From Ascaris suum (Eukaryota; Nematoda; Chromadorea; Rhabditida; Ascarididae), in assembly GCA_013433145.1 (NCBI GenBank), contig CM024191.1:6526501-6590500 (forward strand): a stretch of 64,000 nt of DNA. Reading direction: 5' to 3'. Positions within the stretch are counted from its first letter, which is position 1, and each line of letters begins with the position of its first letter. This document shows positions 39,432 to 53,700 of the stretch, piece after piece. The translations under genes were made by a program, and so were the position numbers. The notes under the pieces are model-generated. The model saw only the letters and a program-made list of their open reading frames with translations. It was not told the origin of the DNA and did not search any database.

Positions 39432-42400
39432 TTATACAAGCGGACGTGAATTAGCAGGCGAAACAAGTAATGGTGAGCTTAATAGCATCCGCTCGGCACC
39501 ACGGATCGGCAACTCATGACTGCGATAAAAACTTACGACTGTCGCTACAGACCCGAAAGAAGGCCCCTCGCCCAATACCCATCTGTTGTCGCGCAACTGA
39601 AACCAACCATCGATGAGGAAAAATACCTCTAGAAGGACCAGAACAATTGGCTGCTCGTTTTGATAACGCCTAATTTTACCATATATCGTTGTAAAAGTTC
39701 TTCGCAGAAATGTTTTCTAGAATCGTCAATAAGAGCTGTTAGTGAGGAACCGCAGTCGACCGCAGTCAACGGCTGTCTCTCCACTCCTTGTGGTTTTATG
39801 AAGTTCTTTCCTGGCAACGAAAACCGGATGGATGTTGGCTTCAATCCCTCTGGAATTGCAACGCTGCAAGCCAAGGATCAAATCTTGGTGACTGGAGCAA
39901 TGGAAAGACTCGAGCGAAAACGCATCTCTGCTGGTGGAACAGAACTCGATGGGCTCTGAATTCAAGAGCACTTTGTGCAACAAAAAAAAGCGTTAGCGTT
40001 TCCTTTTTTGAGAAAATTTGAGAGTAAAGGCCTATGCGAACTTCCACCTCCAAAATGAGAGGAGAATCACTGAATTTGAGAGGGACTATACGCGAGGGCC
40101 TACGAGAGATGAAACATGGCAACAAAACGAAAGCAGCTACGTATAGTCTACAAAAAGGCTGGATTTGATTGCCGAAAAGAGGATAGAGCTAACTTCGAGT
40201 TTAATATGTAGAATGCCTTTGTTGGCACGAATTGAAAGTGCGAGACTGCCGTTGTCGCGCATTCGGACGAGGAATGAGCCGATTCGACAATTGAGAAGGC
40301 GGCGTTCAGCCTCTAGTCGATCGACTCCATGATGTACTAACTCCTCTTCACGATAGCGTTCCCGTCGTGTGACACCCGTTTCGTTGAGACGCTCTGAAAA
40401 TTCGAGTGCTATTTTCGATGATGAGTTATTTTATATGAAGAAAAAAGTGCTATTTCGTTGAAAACTATTTAAAGATAAAATATTATATTGCACTAATGGT
40501 ATGAAATATTACACTGATAATATGTTCATTAATCTGATAGACAACTGCGAACATCAAAGATGAGCGCAACAAACATAAGAAGCTGTCGTTGCTCTTTTAT
40601 GAATATTATGGCTGTAATTTTATGCATACAAAGGATCTAATTGTAGTTTTTCAAAGTGTTCTGCTCTATAAACAATGGCGTCGATTGAAATCTATAATGG
40701 AACCTATGAGCACGTATGAATGATGCCCTTCATACGACATTCGCGTACACAGAACGAATCGTTTCGAAGAGCTATAAACAGATTTCTTGTACGCCACACA
40801 TGTCTTAAAATTTGCTATCGAAAGCCTCTTTAATGAGCATCGTACCATGAGTTACACTTCTAAAATAGTATGTACCGGATGAATTTCCGTATATTTTAAG
40901 ATAACGTTTGCCGATTTTTATAGGAAAAACTGGGCAATGTGTAATGATTACTTCAAAAGGATGAAACAATGCACCAACCCCGTAAGTCATCGAGATTTAA
41001 CTTTAATCGGGTACGGTCGACCTCGGCGTTCGAACTTTGCGCAACAACCTTATCGGTAGGTGAACCACATGATGCCCTATGTGCCTGAAACGTTCACGGA
41101 TGACGCCGACGAAGGCAATTTACGGAAACAGTTCAACTGTTTAAATGCTTTATTTTACATACTTTTTCACTTATACCAACGTCCCGAAGGGGGCATAAAT
41201 AAACAGTATGTAGACGCTAACAAAGAGTCAACCGAGAAGATGGCAAAATGCAGTGACAAGGAAAGGAAAAGTTAGCATTCTGCGAAGAGGCACTGAAGTT
41301 GAATAAAGAGCGCAATCGGCGAGATTAGAGCAGAAACACTGCAAGAGAATATAATGAAGATATCCCGACAATGTACAATGAACCTATACTGCAGATGCAA
41401 GAGAATGCAGCTTGTAGTTTTTGATAAGTTTTCAATAAAACCCTTTCTAAAACTTTATAAAGCCCAAAATCCAGGATGAGTTTCTAGAAACTCTAAAGAC
41501 GATCAACCTCAGTGACAACTCCAAAATCGTCTAAACTATCGTTTCTGGAAGAAGCGACTTCAATGCCTAGTCTAAGAAAAATTTTCATGTTGGAAGTTAG
41601 TAGAGGCTAAGCGAAGTCCTTTACGGCGGACGTTTATTTGCCACATTTTTTGAATGCATCAGAATCATTTTACAAAATTCGATAATTGTAAGGAAATTCG
41701 TATGCAGACAGTAAAAGGTGGTAAATTTCGTAGTTATCATTAAAGAGGGTAATACTTCATAGAGTGTTATCAGGGACACACTAGTATACGGGAGGAACAA
41801 AGAGAACCTATGATGGTTCCTTCCAGAATGGCATTGCAAACTGGGCACAGGTAATTTCCTATTTTCATCTGGGAGTTTCATCCACCTAAAGCTTTCTATC
41901 CCACTTCATAAAACAGTCGATGACGTCATAATTCTCTAGTTTTAGTAGTAGTTTTTCGTAACGTCACATTAGTCACCTCTGTACAATCCATGCTAAACAA
42001 TTTTGGTTCAAAGATTTCCCGCACAACGCGTTATTTCCAAAAACTTTCAATACTAAAAAACGTATTTACTTTCAACGGTCAATGATCGCGAGTAAAACCG
42101 ACTATTTAATGAGTTAAAACGGCGACCTCAAATGTTAATCTCAAATGCATCAAAAAGTGCCGAAAGCAGCGTGCGCTTTGCGAAAAAAAAAAAGAGAGGA
42201 AACAAGTGCTGCATGTTTTCTACGCAACAAATGAGTTTTTTTTTTCTTCTTTCGCATTTATAGCGCTTTTTCTTATGACCTCTCCAGCAAACTGCACACT
42301 ACCTCTGGCACGTTTTCACGTGTCCGGATGTGGTCTCATCGGTCTTTTCCTTTCTGCCCCGAACGGTGTATCACTGAATTCTTTGACTTTGATTTGAGAT

Positions 42401-45400
42401 GAACATGAATTCAAACGCAAGCAGGGTGGAAGTAAAGTCTCCAGAAAGGACAACCCATGCACATCTGAACTACATCATTGGGTCAGCCCTGAATATCTCC
42501 GTCGTATGACTTTCTCGCTAACAACGAACAACAATTCGAGTTTATCACGCTTCGCGATCGCATTACGGCAAAAGCGCGCTATTTGCGAAACACTCCTAAT
42601 TAACTTCTCTTCCCACCGAGGTGAAGGGAGATTATCCTAAAAGAAATGATTTTCCCAGAAAGGAATCCGGAAATTGCCCGACTCTACCCAGGGATATACA
42701 TTGAGGACGACGATTCGTGAGAGATTCGGATATCTGATTAAACTGTTATATAAATGTACGTTCAAGTCGAATAAATTGTTTCATTCGTTACAATATCTCC
42801 GATGATTGCGAGATACTATTTGGTCTAAAAGGATACGATTACGGCGAAAATACCATAAGAAATTGAGTTCTCGAAAAGCCTATGAGTTATGTGGGATGGA
42901 CTTTCGAATAATGCCTTTCTCAGGGAAATGTTGCTCTACGCTTGCGATGAAACAGATGGATGAAAAATGAAACAGACCAAAATCGTTTGCTGCGTCACAC
43001 GAATATTCTCTATGAAGTAAGTACCTGCCATAAAGGGCACGATAAAAGAAACTAATATTCAGAATATTCAGCTAATACGCGGATATTCAGCCAATGCTGA
43101 TCTGTGACCCTCTTTCTCACGACACTTTAAACTAATGCCCATGACCTGAATTCCATATCTGTGGCCTTGTAAAATTATTCTGCATTTGGCTGGCAAACGC
43201 AGACGTCGATAACCTCACATAAGCACCCTATAAATGTCTACGTTAGTTGCTTATCTTTTATGCATTCATGAACAGTAACCAAATAGACAATACCTTTCCG
43301 TTTGACGGATTCGGCGAAGCGGTCACCCTCACAGGTCTTGTACGTGAATGCCTACGTGGATCGGAGCCTCCGTTTGTATGCTTTGAAGATGCACATAATG
43401 CAGTGTCCACTCGCTTCGATGAAAACGAATCGGCAGATTGCGACTGTGAACGCTCGTTTCTTTAAGAGATAATGATTAACTCACTACTCAAGGACTTCAC
43501 CTTTGGCGGTGCATTTGTATGCTCAAAAATAAATATGTCGCTCGATTGTAAAATCACATTGAACTTCATCACGAAACACCTCAACCATACAAACGCACCG
43601 AGCTTCTCAAAAAGTAGTTCTCTTTATGTTCATTTTCTAATAGATAAGCATAAATTATTTATGCCCAATGTGATGATGTGCACTGTGATACCTGGGTAAA
43701 GAACTCGAATTTTCCTCTCAAAGCACTATCAAACTTTCGATGCCGATCGGCACATTTTACGCAAATTTGCGTGGATTTCATGCAGATTCCTTTCAACAAG
43801 CATCCGATGCGTTATTAGACGTATTAATTCATAAACGATGCGCTAGTTCGCAAATAGTGGTGCGTATAAGGGTGAACTAAGTTAAAGCTATAAGTTTAAG
43901 CTGCCACCTCTGCTATAAGTTAAAAAAACCATGTAAGATTACATTATAGGCGTAGATTAATTAAATACAAAAACTGCAAACACTAATTACAGAGTCCTAT
44001 AGCTGGGGTGAACTAAGCTTTACATTTCTTAACTAAATCATGATGTAATATACAAATACAAAACTAAAATGACAATTCCACTACAAAACTGCAGATTTTG
44101 CTTTGCCTAACCGATTGAATAAACGCAACGAATTATTGTTAGATGTTCGGCAATTTCAAACACAATAAGCTTGCGCCGTATTTGCTTTCGTTAGAAAGCA
44201 CCTATGTAAGTAAAAAGCGAAAATTATGATCTGTTTCAATTAAGCAGTATTACGTGAATCAGTACTACAATAAGAAGTGGCTGAAGAATACGCTTACATG
44301 AGCGAATAAAATGATTGAAAAGAACGCACTGAGCAGGGAACGATGCAGTACGATGGATAAATTCCCAAGGGATATCGTAATGCGCCTCGTCAGTTTCGCA
44401 TCGAGCATCCGCCATGATGCGATACTTTTCAGGCATTCAACTCATTGCTATTCTCTCGTTTCCAATCCTCAATGTTACTTTCCGTGATATCCGAGACACA
44501 GACCAATCGAGCCGATATTCCCGAATGCTAATGATTTCACGCTCTAAAACAATGAACGAGTGTTTATTGTAGGAAGTCGATAAAGAAGCTATGAACGAGT
44601 TCACGAGTTTCACAACATGCGTTTTGAAAAATTGTTAAATTAAACGTGAAAGAAAGTCAAATAAACATGAAAGCGCGCCAAAGGGCTAAAACGATATGTA
44701 ACTTCATCGTTTCCATGCACTGCTATTGCTTGGATATTCAAAAACACAACGAAGTAATGATCAATGCACACTTTCGTTTGCGAACAACTGCTTGCAGAAA
44801 TTGTCGACCTGGAAAGAGAATTGTTCTCCCCTCATATTTGAAAGCTTTTAGAGCGAATTGGGATAGATAAATTTTTTGGTATATTCGAGTACTTTTAGAC
44901 CATTCATAAACGAGAAACGACAACAAATCCGACTTTGGGAGGTCATCTTGGTGGCATACATTTTGCCCACCAAATTTCTTCTCCATTGTTTTACGTGGCC
45001 AATAGGGTATAAATATATCAGCAAGTAGGCATATGGGCATACATATATCCACAAACGTGGAGATCGTCTATAATAAGGTTTTCGTGAAATTCTCAAGAAA
45101 AAAAAAGAATACTTGCAAAAGTAATTGCACAGAGGTAACAAAAGTTTATGATCCATTAAATCTGCTGAAATTGTGCAGCACTAAGAGAGCAATAAACGAC
45201 TGCAAAATATACGATCAGTTCGCGGCACAAACGCATCGTAGTATAAACTAAATACTCGCCTGTAATTAAGCCTGCCATGACGAATCGAAAGGAAGAGATG
45301 AATGGCAGGATTAATCGGACAAAGGGGGGGGGGGGGGGGAGGAAATTTTCCCATGGAAAATCTCGACAAAAAGTTATGAAAATATAACGAGCATGAACGC

Positions 45401-48349
45401 TCATCGCATTATACTTATTACTAAACCAGACAACACTCAGCAAGGGTATTCACTACAACCAGCAAAGCGCTCGTTTTATGGTTTCAATGGCGCGAGATCA
45501 GTGTTCCGTTGACAGCGGGTTTTATCTGCCAATCGGAACTGGGTCATAACCGCAGATCGAAAGGGGTAGTAAAATTGGTATGTAGACAGTGAATATGGGG
45601 TCAAGAAAAAGAACGAAGAACAACATATCTGAAAACAGTTGAAAATACTGTGAGACTTAGTTCACAAGTTCCATCAGTGCAAAAGTTCTCGCTTCACTCT
45701 ATGCTCACATCGACCAACTTTAAAAGGTGTTGCAGTCATCCGAACGTGTCCAACGGTTTTCACGTATTTTGCAACTGCTCGATTCGGATCAAAACAAATA
45801 GAGAAGCGTACCAAAACAGCTGATATTGCATGTTGTATTTTCGCTATTGCAGTTCATTCATCCCAGACCACTTTCAAAGATATCAACAATCAACAAATCT
45901 CTAAAATAATATCTTATCTTAATTTAATCGGCCCAATTGCTCGCAAAAATATTCTAGAAACTCGTCTGCTTTCATTTCAACGAACCTAAAATACATATAA
46001 ATTGTTTCCCATTATTTATATATCGTTCATTCAATCCTTTTTGATTTTGACGAATCAGATGTTCGTATGTGACATAATCGTATGCTGAGAATATGGCCAG
46101 CTGAGAATATGGCCATCAAATTTTCTAGCTTACCTTAAGTGATTCACAAATTGATAATATCGCGCAGACCAATGTAAATGCATAGACGGACATAAATACA
46201 TGGATAGATGGGACAAAACCGGAAACGTTTCGAATCGAATCATTCATTTTAAGCGGTTTAACCAATAAAATAACGCTGAGGTTTGCAGTTCCAGTTATCC
46301 ATAATTAGCGATAAGCGAAATGCACGAGTTTCAGAAAATATCGAACTCAAATACAACAATTGAAGCTGCAATTTTCGTTGATCGCTTAGAAATTATTTCA
46401 AAATATATTAGAAGGTGAAATTTTGATTTTTTTTTTTTGTTCTTTCTTTTAAATCAAGAGATTGGTGCAATAACCGAATGAATATTTCACTTCAAAAATT
46501 ACCTGATCAATTTTTTCGCCCACTTAATGAATTTTAAGTAAAAGTTTTTGATTAATAGAGTATAATAAAACTTAGAAGTAAACGATGAAACGCGTAAGCA
46601 TTTAATAAGCAAAATTGAAGAGAAGATTAAAAGACAAAAACGATGCGGAATTATTAGAGAACTCAAAACCATGCAAATTTTTTTATTTCCTAGCAACCAA
46701 TGAAAATAGCTGGTATCAACAAATCAACGGAAGTGGATAGAAAACCACAAAGAAAAAAACATGGGAGGAAATACGAACGCATACAAGTAATAATATGTTT
46801 TCAATGAAAAAAAAAGAAAAGAAAAAAAACACATACGCGTGTAAGCGAGATAACATTGCCCAACATAACGTTATTTTTACTGCACATTTGCTGAATCGAT
46901 TTGCGCTCGGTTTCGTTGTACGCTCTCCGACGAAAATATCCATTGTCTATGAATGTTTCGCAGTTCTCTTTTCGCTACTAGTGTAATTGCTCTGTTGTTA
47001 GGCTATGTTAAAGGCAAATTTCAGCTGCTTTCAATAATTTCCCGCATGTATTTATTTCCACTCAAAACTATGCATTATTTATTGTCAAGAAAGTATAGCG
47101 AAACTTCCTGAACGGTTCCCCTGAATCCCTCCCCCCCCCCCCCCCCCCTTCCCTCTCCAAATTACATGAATTATTGAATTGATCAAACAGTCTTAAAGTT
47201 AAAACCACTTTTTATGGTGTAATGTGGTGTTTACACCAATGGAATGCGTCCGTCCCTATGACGGACCTTATTTTCTGTATGTGGCAAATAAGAAGCTTAC
47301 CTTTGAAAAGCAGCTAAAATGAAGATGTCCTTGAAAAACTTTGAATTCTTCAATAAGATTGAGGAAGCGAATTTCCCATTCTATTTTCATTCTTATCGAA
47401 TAATAGTAGGAAATTTCATTGCTCTAAAACTGAGAAAAGATGCTAAACTGTATGTAATACTAAAAGCCCTCCTTGAATAACGCAAAGAAATCATTCAAAA
47501 ATGTGCTTTTGTGTGAATCGTCCGCGAAAAAAGTTCGTTGAAGTAAATCAAGCGAAAAAACGAAACGAATTCGATTGGCCAATGAAAGGATGCCGCCAAA
47601 AAAAAGAAGCCATAGGGGGTTCGTTTAATGCGCACGTTCGAAGCGCTCTATACTCCGTCATTCTCCTTTTATGAACGTCTCAGCATTCATTTTCAATTTT
47701 AATGTCAACATATCTAGTGGATAACTTTTGCCTTAGATGCTTTCATAACGATTTGATCAAGTCAAAAAGCGCCTAATACCTACAACTTCCGCTTTATTCT
47801 ATTTTTAATGAATCGCATCACCACTACGAAACGCTACATAGTAAGTCGCAATGCGGTAAAAAGAAACGCAACATGCAGCAGTTTGCCGTTAATGCGCTTT
47901 TTTGAAAGGCGAATTCCCGGCGATGAATAAAGACTGCGCTTTCTTTGAAACTAAACCCGATGCAGGATATGCGAAATGAACAGTAAGTATCACTTAATGA
48001 AGCAATCGTTCACGATTGCATCCAGCTAAAATCGTTTAAATCACATATTATCGGACTCAGCGAAGAGATTCGAACACATCTGAAGATTGTTGTAGGTTTA
48101 GCAAAAGCTTGCAAATGATGCGGCGAGTGAGTGAGGCTCCAAGATGTGGGCAGTGGCAAACGCCCATTGGGGTTGCATCACGGACCAAGCGCAGTTTGGC
48201 CTACGCGTCCTCGTAACCTTATGTGAGCGAGCAAGAGGAGGCGGAGATAGTGGACGACTGAGAGAGTCGACAGTGAGGTCTCGATCGGACGCTTTTTGCG
48301 ATCCTCCCGGCGCGTAAGGACTCTTTGTGTCGTGTGCTGCTCGTTGCAT
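39432..48349 (-). CDS. SH2 adaptor of the SHB/SHD/SHE/SHF family
   Basis: Eight exons: 48205-48349 (ATG), 46881-46946, 44479-44543, 44330-44424, 43294-43459, 40979-41084, 40194-40393 and 39432-39596 (TAA); phases close to 335 aa. The last two exons are certain: a C-terminal SH2 domain at about 234-325 with LEAERRLL, GSFLVRMRD (phosphotyrosine Arg258), ALSIRANKGILHIKLE and LPIRGAERMLL, which match the SHB-family ending LPIKGAEHMSLLYPV. Exon 4 carries YDIPWEF (108-114), like the YDxPWE motif of SHB/SHF. Exon 1 is Pro-rich (RPLSPPPLARS) with an in-frame stop just before its ATG. The middle is Ser-rich. Such adaptors link activated tyrosine kinases to downstream partners in the cytoplasm. The invariant Trp opening the SH2 fold is replaced (LVHHG). 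Exons 1-3 rest on phase and composition only, with weak GTAGGC, GTAAAA and GTAACA donors. Confidence 0.8.
45324..45339. repeat. Poly-G run, 16 bases
   Basis: Sixteen consecutive G on the plus strand, inside an intron of the SH2 adaptor gene. Confidence 0.95.
46084..46115. repeat. Tandem duplication, 16 bp x 2
   Basis: Two identical adjacent copies of GCTGAGAATATGGCCA within an intron of the SH2 adaptor gene. Confidence 0.95.
47131..47148. repeat. Poly-C run, 18 bases
   Basis: Eighteen consecutive C on the plus strand, i.e. poly-G on the minus strand, in intron 1 of the SH2 adaptor gene on its transcribed sense strand. Confidence 0.95.
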
Positions 48350-50196
48350 CGTTTATGGACGCAGTTCGGCTAATTGATTGCGAGTGTTTCGCCTCTCTTA
48401 AGCACCCATTCTAGCATAAGCATAAAATTACATCCTGCACTCCTTAAATCAATTGCCCATTCTTATGACAATCTCAAAGCTATGAAATCAAGTTGAAATT
48501 ACAATCAGTCACAGGTTATCGAAACCTCGGCATTTCTGAGTATAGTACACTGAATACTCTATTGTAATGGTTTGGTTTTCGAAATAGTTGACACATGGAA
48601 AACTTAACCCTGTATTACCTACTAATTTGCAAAATTATTTCGTTCCATATATTCGAGCTTTGGGCGAACACTTCGGATTCAACTAAATGAATGAGAGCAG
48701 GATTCTTGGCACTTTCCACAGTATGTTTGTAATGGATTTGACGAAAGTCAAGGTTATATTATACACTGCTTGAACAAAGAGGTGATAAATGGGACGGTTG
48801 CATAGTGAATGCATGCACTAGAAAAATCTGTGAATGCTGCTGCGATGGAATTGTCCCACACAGCGAATATATGGAATTTGCCATACCTGGTGACATCAAT
48901 CACCAAGCTCTTATACCTTTCGCTGTGAGTTAAATGCGCGAAAACAGCGTTCTATGTAATGTAATTAAGGCACGTAAAGAAACTTCATTCGGATGAGAAT
49001 AGATCTACGGGCGCAGAAGGTCTAATTTCATCAGTTTTTCATAGGTGTTTTCCTTGAAGGACGAGATTATCGAAGATAAATATTCCGTTTGACTTTCAGC
49101 AAGTTTTACATAAAAACTTTTTTTTGTTCTTATTCTAACTTATTGCTTGAATAGGCTGACGAACTCATATTCCGTATTAAGTTGTATCGTGACCTTCTGT
49201 TGTTTCCTGTATTCTATGCCTGTTTGATAGCATCTTTCAGACATTTCAAAAATGACAACTGTGAGCAGGGGGACTCGTTTAATGACCGCAAAACGGTAAG
49301 AAGAAGAAAGATGTAGCCAAGTATCAAGCAGGTGGCTTCGAAGCAGGCGTGCCCACGAACTGCCCGTACATGAGAGAGAATGGCCACATCACACCTGAAG
49401 AGGAAGTATTGATTCGATCACATATCGATAACGACCAAGAAGATTCAAAGGAAGGAATAGAAAGATTGAACGCGACACAGCCCAGTTGAGCCAAGAAGGG
49501 AAAATGAATGCGACCAGATCACTTTGCAGGAGGAAATATGTGCAGCCAAGCTAGAAAAGAGAGATGAGACCATGCGTGGGAAAGCATTGCTAATCGGCAT
49601 TTTCCCATGCATGACGAAATCTAGGTAGGGCGACGAGCGTTGCCCAGGCACATTTCGCCATCTATCAAATGTCAGGCTGTGCACGTCTTGTCATAATAAA
49701 CGGGCCACTCAGCGTACTCAGATTGCTTCTTTAGGTGGTCGTTTCTTCTCTTCGTAGACAGTGGTTTTACCGTTAATCGAACTGGTTTCGCTTTGAATAG
49801 CGGTGATCGTTAGAATCTTGTTTTTCACCGGATGTTAATTTGAATTTACTAACAGATATCTTTTTCAGTTTGCTCCATCGCTGTACATGGTAAGAGAAAC
49901 ATGGCTCTTACAAGATTGCAGCTCGAGAGCTTATGTGTGGATCTCGAGAGGAAAATGATGCGATTCGTTACCACAGATGCTTACTGCAATCGTGAATTAT
50001 ATGATGCAAAAAACGCTGCCACAGTTCTTATACTGCTATCGAATATTGGTTACCATTTACATAATTCTGCTCGCATCCTAAAAGCATAAAACCAACTTAA
50101 TGTCCTAATTATACAAGCAAATCATTGATGGATATCAGCGAGTTGATTGACAGAAATATCCAGAAATTGCATTGAAATATTTGTTCAAGTTTCTCT

Positions 50197-50214
50197 CCCC
50201 CCCCCCCCCCCCCC
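50197..50214. repeat. Poly-C run, 18 bases
   Basis: Eighteen consecutive C, about 540 bp beyond the stop of the tax-2-like gene. Confidence 0.95.
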
Positions 50215-50736
50215 ACCCAAGAAAAAAACTCATCCAAAAGCTTCCATATAGAAAGCATGAATTCACTAACGCTGCATGAAAGACGGCTTCAATGAATAAA
50301 AATCTTTTATAAAAGTCCAAATAAAAACTCAAAGTGCTAAAGAGATCTTCGTATTATACTACCAGAAAAAGTTTGAATAAATAGGCGAAATAAAGCGCGA
50401 GGAGTTGGCCGAAATTTTCCTAGAAGATGCAACACAATAAATGCACTAAGTCTAGCAGGTTTTCGACAAATTTCTTCATTATACACAGCAGCGTAATTAT
50501 ATTAGGTATGTTGCGCAGTGTTTAACTGCTGTAAGAATTGTCTCACAATGACAGCAAAATATAAATCCATATTTATGTTTAAGGAAAATTCTTCGATCAC
50601 ATATACGTTCTAGGAGAGAAAATCACAACTGGTGAGATGCAAGAGAACGCTTTGAAAACAATTTAATAAAACTAGACAATAGAGTGAAATAATTTGCACA
50701 TTTAAGTTAACATCGATCGTAATTCTCTTCAATTGG

Positions 50737-50742
50737 TTTATT
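50737..50742 (-). terminator. Poly(A) signal of the tax-2-like gene
   Basis: AATAAA on the minus strand, starting 11 nt after the TGA at 50754, implying a very short 3' UTR if used. Confidence 0.55.
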
Positions 50743-50753
50743 GCTCGCATATT

Positions 50754-53700
50754 TCATTCATTCTCGAAAACTTTCGCGACCTCAGCGTCTGATTCGTCAT
50801 CGGGAAAGCTCTCGGGTAATGTGCCAATACGCTGTATCCGTGATGGGCGCATTTCTGAAAGTGGATAAATTTGAAAGAACAGCATGAACAACAAACTACT
50901 CCTTTCTACGAAAGTCTTCGTTTAAAACATCAACCCTGCCCCTCCCCCCCCCCCCCCCCCCCTTCCTCCACTCCCTTTCTCTTTAATGAAAAACGCTATC
51001 ACCAGTCGCAAATTTCGGCTTAATTTCTAGGACGACAGCTACCTCATAAAGCCACTATTTTTTCTTCGACGATCCACCGTTCACTGATATCCACTTACTT
51101 TGTTGATTTTCATCTGCAGGTATAACGCCGATTCCCTTAGATAGATCGAGTAAACAATGAAGGGAACACAGAGTACCGGTCACATTGCTCTACTGTGCAT
51201 TGCATTCGTACAGTAAAACCCTTCATCTCAAGAAACGTTGCACCATTATACATATTTATAGGCATCGGGAGATTAGCGATATATTTTCAGCTTAAAACGA
51301 GTCTGAATTAGGAAGCGAATTAAAAAAATATTGCCGAAATAAGGTACCGATAGCAGATCGTAGTTGTTGGCCGGTGACCGAATTCTCAGGAAGTACCTTT
51401 ACCACTGTATCGAGCATTCGTGGCGTCGAAAGACGCGTTGAAATGCGGCATCTTTCCTCTAAGGTTTTCTGCTCCCCTTTATCGTTCTCTTGTTTTGTTT
51501 TCGCATCATTGCTTAGCATTTGCCTGTAAATATTTTCATCAACAAAACATTATTTGTACCTATGTTTAAGCACAACGACAGGAAAAAGCAACGATGTTAT
51601 ATATGATAAAATTTAATGATCATTCGTCTTGATTTTCTCATAATGTTACGGAAATTTTTTTCATTCGAATGATTTTTGCTATGATATCAAGCATATGCAC
51701 CCTTTTTTCTACCTGAAGGCATCATTTCTAACAAACGTTTTCAAACACCTTAAGTCATCCTTTTGAATACTCATTCGTGAAAGTAAACGAGCACACTATC
51801 CAGTGAAGCAGTCAATGTATATACTTTTGCTTTTTCGGCAATTTCTCTAACCGCTCTCAAAAAATTGATAACCGTTTAGAAAACGCGCACTGTTATAGAA
51901 CGTTTATTAAACTTATTTTCCTAAGAATGCTAAGAGGGCGGCTGTTTTAAAGTAAGGGATGAACCAATGTCAATAAACTGCATCGCAATGCTGACTTGAA
52001 AAAGAGCTCGAAAAGACGTGGTAACGAGCCAACTTCAATTACATCTCTAAATTGTTGTTTACTAATAAGCCGAAAATGACATTGGCTTACAGTGAAAATG
52101 AAGGAAATCTTCCATGGTCTTTGTCTTTCTTTACATCCTTCGTTTCTAGTCAATGTCACTGCCGGCCATAGGCCTAAGCATCGTTTGCTACACTCACCCA
52201 CCTTGCATCGAACTTCTGTCGATTTCTGTGGTAATTCGAGAAATAAACTAAAAGGCAGCTAGTTTTCCATTAAAAGAACGTCGAGGAAGTTAAGTGCGAA
52301 AGTACCTTGCTTTTCGTCGTAGCAATTGTTGCGCTTCCGGATAGTCCTTTATAACATCGTTCAAATCCTCTTTCGAAAGGACGAACAATGTCGAATAGCC
52401 TTTCGAGCGAATATTCGCCGTTCTCCGATTGTTACCACCGATTGCCAGAAGGCTAAAAATCACCGCTATTCTATAGCTTCCTAATAGGACCTCTAGAAAT
52501 ACGGTTGTTTAGTTGGGTAGTTCTGGATGCGTTCCGACATATGCAAGAATCTTCACTTTTCTGTGTTAAAATTGCCACTTTTCACGATTACTGCCACTGG
52601 ACTCACTCGTTAAAATCTCGCCTAATATTTGACAAAAAAAACCTCTCTTTTTTAAGCCATCAAGTTATACAAAGAAAAATGTTTGACGGCAGTAATTAGT
52701 GCAAGTAAACGATAAGGCAGTACCTTATTTGGCTTGAAAACCAGTCGTTTAAGAGCACTACGCATCTTCCGTATATGTGATGCACAAAATTGCAAGAAAA
52801 AGCAAATTTCTCGGACAGCGATGAAAATTTTCACTAATATGCGAAACGAAGAGGAATTAGAACTTGAAAACACCAACAATGAATGAGCAACAAAATTAAA
52901 CCTGATTTCACCGAAAACAGATCCTTCAGTAAGCTCTGCGAAGACCTTCTCATTATGATCGCCTCCAACCACTTGAAGAATACCATCATTTACAATATAC
53001 ATCTCTTTGCCAACGTCACCCTGCAACGCAGATTCTTCACATCACGTCAATATTCACCGCATATGAGAGAGTGGACATCTCTTCTTAATGCCGAGCTATT
53101 CAAATCGAATTTCCTCACTTTTTTACATCATTTAAAACACCATTAAAATCCATTTTCGAAAAATTATTTTGGTGTATAAGACTGACCACTTAATGCCCAT
53201 TTGCCTAAAATGTATAAAATGCTCCCGTATGCATTGTGGAAAACATAGTGCAAATAAATCATAAATATAGTCGTTAATTTGATTAAGAAATTGAGCTTCA
53301 AGAAATTTCGCCGCTTTTTGAGCAAGTTCTGTGTTATTAAATGTGGCGCGCATTCGTTTCGATTGGAACTGTTCTTTTGGCGTTTTGAAATCTTTCATGG
53401 ATATTCGTAACACACAGCAATGAATAAATAGAGTTCTCATGAGTTATGCATAGTGAATGTTTTCGCACTAATTGTAAAAAGAAAAAAGTGAAATTGCAAT
53501 TCATATTTGATGGATTTTTAGTCTTATTACAGTGGAAAATATAACTCTCATTTGAGTAGTTGAACAGATCGCACTCTTCACCATATTTAGGCAAAATTTT
53601 CAATTGATTTTGTCGAAATATATAATTGTTTCATCTGGAATTATAACGCCTTTGGAGTGGTCAAATCATTTTCTGCTCTTGCATGTTGAATTACGCCGTC

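Larger units (their letters stand above)
48350..50753. other. Intergenic region between the tax-2-like and SH2 adaptor genes
   Basis: Both flanking genes are on the minus strand, so this 2.4 kb holds the 3' end of the channel gene and the promoter of the SH2 adaptor. It contains an 18-C run (50197-50214) and a minus-strand AATAAA right after the channel stop. The plus ORF at 49901-50089 (62 aa, MALTRLQLESLCVDLERKMM) resembles no family I know. Confidence 0.45.

Noticed and set aside
43247..43465. Plus ORF of 72 aa
   Set aside because: Antisense to the Ser-rich exon 43294-43459 of the SH2 adaptor, which has matching splice phases.
48098..48217. Full extent of the 83-aa minus ORF at 48098-48349
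   Set aside because: Only 48205-48349 is taken as coding; the remainder lies beyond the splice donor that phase requires.
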